Positions 5,853-8,890 of a stretch of 8,890 nucleotides of DNA are shown in pieces. The stretch covers positions 1 through 8,890 of the forward strand of contig DGFH01000369.1 of the NCBI GenBank assembly GCA_002391565.1, in the 5' to 3' direction. The notes below the pieces were generated by a model. The model had not been told where the DNA came from and did no database searches. It worked only from the letters and a program-made list of their open reading frames with translations. Position 1 is the first letter of the stretch. Each line of letters begins with the position of its first letter. The translations under genes and the position numbers were made by a program. Source of the stretch: Anaerolineales bacterium UBA3905. Its GTDB lineage: Bacteria > Chloroflexota > Anaerolineae > Caldilineales > Caldilineaceae.

Positions 5853-6742
5853 TTCTCGTCGTAGGCGCAACCGGTTCGTTGGGCGGGCGCATCACGCGCG
5901 GGCTGCTGGCGCAGGGCAAGGCGGTGCGTATCCTGGCGCGCAACAATCCCATCTCGGCGGAGTTGGCGAAGCAAGGACGCGCCAACACAGTGGCGTCGCT
6001 GGTCGGGGCGGGCGCACAGCCCGTCTACGGCGACCTCAAGGAGCGGACTTCGCTCGACGCCGCCGTCGCAGGCATCGAAACCGTCATCACCACCGCCACC
6101 ACCACGCAGCGCGGAGGCGATGACACGCTGGCGGCGGTCGATCTGCAGGGCACGCTCGCCCTGATCGACGCGGCCAGGGCAGCGGGCGTCAAACGCTTCA
6201 TCTACACTTCTGCGATCGGTGCGATGCAGGGCCATCCCGTCCCGCTGTTCGACATCAAGGGCACGTGCGAGGCGGCGTTGGCGCGCAGCGGGCTGGAATA
6301 CACGATCCTGCAGCCGGCCGTCTTCATGGAGATCTGGATCGGCATGGTGGCTGGGATGCCGTTGATGGCGCAGCAGCCGATCACGCTGATCGGCCAGGGC
6401 GACCACCGACACAACTTCATCTCCGAAGCGGATGTGGCGGCATTCGCCATCGCCGCAGTGGACAATCCACGCGCCGCCAACCAGCGCATCCTGCTCGGCG
6501 GGCCGGCTTCCTACACCTGGACCGAAGTCGTGAAGGCCGTCAACGCAGTGATGGGCGCGCCGTTGCCAGTCAACTACCTGCCCCTTGGATCGCCAGTACC
6601 ATTGCTGCCGGCCGGCGCCAGCGACCTCCTGAACGCGATGGAAACCTTCGAGACTTTTGTAGACATGCACGAAACTGCGTCAGCGTATGATGTCCGGCTG
6701 ACTACGCTGGACGAGTTTCTTCCACGCATGCTGGCGCGTTAG
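5849..6742 (+). CDS. NmrA-like NAD(P)-binding protein (atypical SDR)
   Basis: This 297-residue protein starts with MILVVGATGSLGGRI, whose GATGSLG (residues 6-12) is the dinucleotide-binding turn of a Rossmann fold. R31 at the end of the second strand (VRILARN) suggests NADP(H). YGDLKERTSLDAAVAGIETVI, the AARAAGVKRFIYTSAIGA strand and LEYTILQPAVFME are hallmarks of the NmrA/atypical-SDR group, which includes redox sensors, isoflavone-reductase-like enzymes and quinone oxidoreductases. The classical SDR YxxxK pair is not evident, so a sensor, chaperone or unusual reductase are all possible. AAAGGAG (5835-5841) precedes ATG 5849, which overlaps the upstream stop by ATGA. It shares cassette B with an ABM-domain protein 33 bases downstream, a pairing that suggests redox chemistry on a small, perhaps quinone-like molecule (inference). 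Confidence 0.85.
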   Translation: MILVVGATGSLGGRITRGLLAQGKAVRILARNNPISAELAKQGRANTVASLVGAGAQPVYGDLKERTSLDAAVAGIETVITTATTTQRGGDDTLAAVDLQGTLALIDAARAAGVKRFIYTSAIGAMQGHPVPLFDIKGTCEAALARSGLEYTILQPAVFMEIWIGMVAGMPLMAQQPITLIGQGDHRHNFISEADVAAFAIAAVDNPRAANQRILLGGPASYTWTEVVKAVNAVMGAPLPVNYLPLGSPVPLLPAGASDLLNAMETFETFVDMHETASAYDVRLTTLDEFLPRMLAR

Positions 6743-6775
6743 CCGGCAAGAAATCCAGTTCACAAGGAGAAAATC

Positions 6776-7120
6776 ATGAACACAATCCGCATCGTCGCCC
6801 GAAGCCGCATCCATCCGGGCAAGCTGGAGGCATTCACTGAGATTGCTGCGAAGTGCCTGGCCGCCACCCGTCGCGACCCCGGCACACAAAGCTACGAGTG
6901 GTACTTCAACGCCGACCGCAGCGAATGCGTCGTGCTGGAGGTGTATGACGATTCCAACGCGGTGTTGGCGCACGTCGGCAACCTGGGCGACCTGCTCGGC
7001 CAGTTGATGTCCGTCGCCGACATGACGCTGGAGGTCTTCGGCGATCCCTCGCCTGAGCTGCGTCAGGTGGGCGCGTCCGTCGGTGCCAAGTTCTATTCGT
7101 ACTATCAAGGGCTGGTGTAG
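6776..7120 (+). CDS. ABM-domain protein (antibiotic biosynthesis / quinol monooxygenase-like)
   Basis: This 114-residue protein has the ABM ferredoxin-like dimeric fold pattern: IRIVARSRIHPGKLEAFTEIAAKCLAATRRDPGTQSYEWYFNAD, then ECVVLEVYDDSNAVLAHVGN and a C-terminal helix and strand ending in FYSYYQGLV. The family includes cofactor-free monooxygenases that oxidise anthrone or quinol substrates (ActVA-Orf6, YgiN) and several non-enzymatic relatives. It is soluble, with no signal peptide. ATG 6776 follows an AAGGAGA (6764-6770) at good spacing. It lies 33 bases after the NmrA-like gene in the same direction, so both are probably on the promoter B transcript. The length is slightly above the about 95-105 residues typical of single ABM domains. 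The exact substrate cannot be inferred. Confidence 0.85.
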   Translation: MNTIRIVARSRIHPGKLEAFTEIAAKCLAATRRDPGTQSYEWYFNADRSECVVLEVYDDSNAVLAHVGNLGDLLGQLMSVADMTLEVFGDPSPELRQVGASVGAKFYSYYQGLV

Positions 7121-7225
7121 CGTCTACAGAACGCCTATGCGCCAGTTATGCTGCATTCAGTTCTACCCGAACTATGTGGTGTGCCTTCGATCGGTACTAG
7201 ACCATTCAGCGAGGAGAGGATCTGC

Positions 7226-8059
7226 ATGGAATGTCAGGTTCGTGACAGCACAGTGTTTTTTGAGGAGGTTGGCGTTGGGCGACCATTACTCTTTTTGCAC
7301 GGTCGGCCACTTGATCATCGCCACATCGCCAGCGATATGGAGCCACTCTTTACAAACCGCTGCGGATGGCGTCGGCTGTACCCAGACCTACCGGGGATGG
7401 GAAAGACCCCAGCAGCAAACTGGATAACCGATCAAGATCAAATGTTGGAGTTGGTTATCGGCTTCATGAATAATGTTGCCCCGGGTGAGCGCTTTGTGGT
7501 CGGAGGAACCTCATATGGTGGCTATCTTGCCCGCGGGTTAATTTATCGTCTTGGCGACCAAATTGACGGGCTTCTGCTGATTGTACCCGTCGTTGAGGTG
7601 GATGCCGCAAAAAGACAACTTCCTCTACCGCGAGTGGTGCATGAAGATTCGGCATTTCTCGCTGCGTTGACGCCTGATGAACAAGACATGCGCGTGTTTA
7701 TCGTTAGGCAGAGCATGGATTTACTCGCCGAGTTTCGAAAAGTGTTCAGCCCGGCTGGGGCAATCGCCGACCAGACATTTCTGCAGCGATTGCGGCAACA
7801 CGATGCTTTCTCCTTCGACGTAGATATACTTCCGACGCCATTTCCAGCGCCAGCATTGTTCTTAACAGGACGCCATGATAACTGGTGTGGCTACCGAGAA
7901 GCATATCGACTTCTAGACAATTACCCGCGGGCGAGTTTTGTGGTCTTGGATAGTGCTGGTCACGCGCTAGCGGTTGAGCAGAGGACGCTTTTCAGAGCCT
8001 TGGTGAATGAATGGCTGGATCGCGTCGAGGAGTATGTGCACACAGCGCACGATTACTGA
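7226..8059 (+). CDS. Alpha/beta-fold hydrolase, less GC-rich than its neighbours
   Basis: This 277-residue hydrolase has LLFLHGRPLDHRH (21-33, HG oxyanion region), DLPGMGKTP (54-62) and the nucleophile elbow GGTSYGG (93-99, Ser96). D218 in LTGRHDNW and H246 in SAGHAL complete a plausible triad. GTSYGG instead of GHSLGG, and the segment ARGLIYRLGDQIDGLLLIVP, recall proline-iminopeptidase and carboxylesterase-like members. ATG 7226 is chosen because GAGGAGAGGA (7211-7220) lies 5 bases before it; ATG 7148 in the same frame lacks such a site and adds residues unlike the family. Base use differs from the neighbours: two sampled 60-base lines count 53% and 47% G+C against 70% for one line in the NmrA gene, with many AT-ending codons. 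This hints at separate acquisition. It is not a copy of the hydrolase at 1962. Confidence 0.85.
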   Translation: MECQVRDSTVFFEEVGVGRPLLFLHGRPLDHRHIASDMEPLFTNRCGWRRLYPDLPGMGKTPAANWITDQDQMLELVIGFMNNVAPGERFVVGGTSYGGYLARGLIYRLGDQIDGLLLIVPVVEVDAAKRQLPLPRVVHEDSAFLAALTPDEQDMRVFIVRQSMDLLAEFRKVFSPAGAIADQTFLQRLRQHDAFSFDVDILPTPFPAPALFLTGRHDNWCGYREAYRLLDNYPRASFVVLDSAGHALAVEQRTLFRALVNEWLDRVEEYVHTAHDY

Positions 8060-8156
8060 TCAATAAGGATCAGTGCAGCCCAACATGGCGTTGCTGACGA
8101 CGGCGATCCGCGCAGCACCTGTACGCCTTCGCTACCAATTTCTCAAGGAGCAACCT

Positions 8157-8558
8157 ATGGCCACTATCCCTACTGCCAGCGTCCACCACATCGCCCTGAC
8201 CGTCAGCGACGTGCGCCGCAGCCAGCAGTTCTACACGGAATTGCTTGGCTTCAACCACCTGGTCGACTTTGGACCGCGTGTGCTGCTGCACAACGGCAGC
8301 GTGCTGCTCGGCATCGGGCCTGCTGCTGATCCCGCACAGGCGCCCGCCGACGACCGCTTCAACGAGAACCGCATCGGGCTGGACCACCTCAGCCTGAGCG
8401 TGGCCAGCATGGCCGACATGGAGGCCGCCCGTGCCCTGCTCGATGCCAACGGCGTTCCGCACGGTGACATCCTGCGCCTGGACGCATTCGGCATTGCCGT
8501 GCTGCCCTTCCGCGACCCGGACAATATCCAGGTGGAGTTGACTGCGCCGCTGGGGTAA
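8157..8558 (+). CDS. VOC family protein (glyoxalase / bleomycin-resistance fold)
   Basis: This 133-residue protein shows the two beta-alpha-beta-beta-beta modules of the vicinal oxygen chelate fold. Module 1 is VHHIALTVSDVRRSQQFYTELLGF to VLLGIG; module 2 is IGLDHLSLSVASM to FRDPDNIQVELTAP. Likely metal ligands are H11 (or H10), H77 in LDHLSL and E127 in QVEL, so the metal site looks intact. Members include glyoxalase I, fosfomycin-modifying enzymes, dioxygenases and isomerases; this short single-domain type would act as a homodimer. ATG 8157 follows AAGGAG (8145-8150) at 6 bases. It stands 97 bases after the hydrolase in the same direction. A decayed relative lies at 2826-3032, also just behind a hydrolase gene. 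A hairpin terminator candidate follows 26 bases after its stop. Confidence 0.88.
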   Translation: MATIPTASVHHIALTVSDVRRSQQFYTELLGFNHLVDFGPRVLLHNGSVLLGIGPAADPAQAPADDRFNENRIGLDHLSLSVASMADMEAARALLDANGVPHGDILRLDAFGIAVLPFRDPDNIQVELTAPLG

Positions 8559-8584
8559 CCTGGAGTAGCTCTGGGCGACTTGCG

Positions 8585-8624
8585 CTCATCTTCCCGGAAG
8601 CTTTGGAACTTCCGGGAAGATGAG
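8585..8624. terminator. Perfect 16-bp hairpin between convergent genes
   Basis: CTCATCTTCCCGGAAG (8585-8600) is exactly complementary to CTTCCGGGAAGATGAG (8609-8624), with an 8-base loop. It lies between the stop of the VOC gene and the stop of the minus-strand gene, the right place for a bidirectional terminator. Neither side has a run of T residues, so it may stop transcription without the classic U-tract, or protect 3' ends instead. Confidence 0.65.
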
Positions 8625-8627
8625 TGG

Positions 8628-8871
8628 TTAACCTGGCGGTGATGCAAGCTCATGCCCCATCGCCAGCCCTGACAGCGCCGCGCCTTCGACGCGCGGGGCG
8701 CCGAAGGCATCGCCGCCGATCAACAGCGGCGCGTGCGCGGCGACGCGCAGAAGACGTTCCGGGTGCAGCACGGTCGGTGCGGCGTAGCGCCAGCGTTTGA
8801 TCTGCTCCTCGGCGATCCACGCGTCCGCCGCCAGCCAGGGACGCAGCGCGCGCTCAAAGGCTTCGCTGAGC
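8628..8871 (-). CDS. C-terminal fragment of renalase-like FAD-dependent oxidoreductase (5' truncated by contig end)
   Basis: On the minus strand the frame from 8871 to the TAA at 8628-8630 encodes about 80 residues: WIAEEQIKRWRYAAPTVLHP, then HAPLLIGGDAFGAPRVEGAALSGLAMGHEL. The RWRYA.P segment followed by GDAFGAPRVEGAALSGL is the C-terminal FAD-contact region seen in renalase-type and related amine-oxidase-like flavoproteins, where the GD.F element touches the flavin ribityl chain. The Rossmann N-terminus lies off the contig. A naive translation begins MCIRDR, but these residues derive from the transposon adapter at 8872-8890 and are not protein; only bases up to 8871 are genomic. The gene converges on the VOC gene. 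Amine- or NAD(P)H-related substrates cannot be decided. Confidence 0.75.
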
Positions 8872-8890
8872 CTGTCTCTTATACACATCT
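8872..8890. other. Nextera/Tn5 mosaic-end adapter (sequencing artefact)
   Basis: The last 19 bases, CTGTCTCTTATACACATCT, are exactly the reverse complement of the Tn5 mosaic-end sequence used in Nextera libraries. They are not part of the genome. They create a false minus-strand start (ATG at 8886-8888) and the well-known artefact peptide MCIRDR. Confidence 0.97.

Noticed and set aside
5753..6670. 305-codon minus-strand open frame opposite the NmrA-like gene.
   Set aside because: Low-complexity Arg/Asp/His-rich translation, no ribosome site; the plus strand protein is clear.
7148..7225. Upstream ATG extension of the second hydrolase.
   Set aside because: No ribosome site at 7148, and the added residues do not resemble the family, while GAGGAGAGGA stands just before ATG 7226.
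8057..8072. TGATC-AATAAG-GATCA inverted repeat just after the second hydrolase.
   Set aside because: A 5-bp stem without a T run is too weak to call a terminator.

Overview
This window looks like one end of a metagenomic contig from a GC-rich bacterium. The protein styles suggest Chloroflexota (Anaerolineae/Caldilineae-like): a long TPR-tailed regulator, SnoaL-like, VOC, NmrA and ABM tailoring-type enzymes, and small WRG-motif proteins. This assignment rests on family resemblance only; there is no marker gene. The last 19 bases are the Nextera/Tn5 mosaic-end adapter, so the right edge is a technical end, not biology.

Layout. (1) 2-1075 is the C-terminal, TPR-like part of a large regulator, cut by the left edge. 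(2) 1189-1222 is a promoter-like element: two copies of TGAAGCGCG with an 11-bp period, followed by a TANNNT hexamer. It stands before cassette A: a SnoaL-like protein (1311-1709), a small WRG-motif protein (1720-1947), an alpha/beta hydrolase (1962-2822) and a decayed VOC fragment (about 2826-3032). (3) 3063-5491 is a different kind of DNA: an M23-type metallopeptidase-like protein without a signal peptide, then an ORF that appears to join the N-terminus of an M48-type membrane protease to a surface-type protein with 15-residue IGGG repeats. (4) 5521-5554 repeats the same 20-bp direct-repeat promoter element with identical geometry. It stands before cassette B: a second small WRG protein (5601-5852) overlapping by ATGA an NmrA-like NAD(P)-binding protein (5849-6742), then an ABM-domain monooxygenase-like protein (6776-7120). 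(5) 7226-8059 is a second, less GC-rich alpha/beta hydrolase, followed by an intact VOC protein (8157-8558). (6) A perfect 16-bp hairpin separates the plus-strand genes from a minus-strand renalase-like flavoprotein fragment that runs into the adapter.

How it may work together. The direct repeats match the architecture of SARP/BTAD-type activator sites (heptamers, 4-bp spacer, 11-bp period, next to a -10 box, no good -35). Both cassettes pair this element with a small WRG protein and small oxidation, cyclisation or hydrolysis enzymes, and each is followed by an alpha/beta hydrolase and a VOC protein or its remnant. The simplest reading is a regulon of two related cassettes under one activator, possibly of the type encoded at the left edge. 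That link is inference: the part of the regulator that would carry its DNA-binding domain is outside the window.
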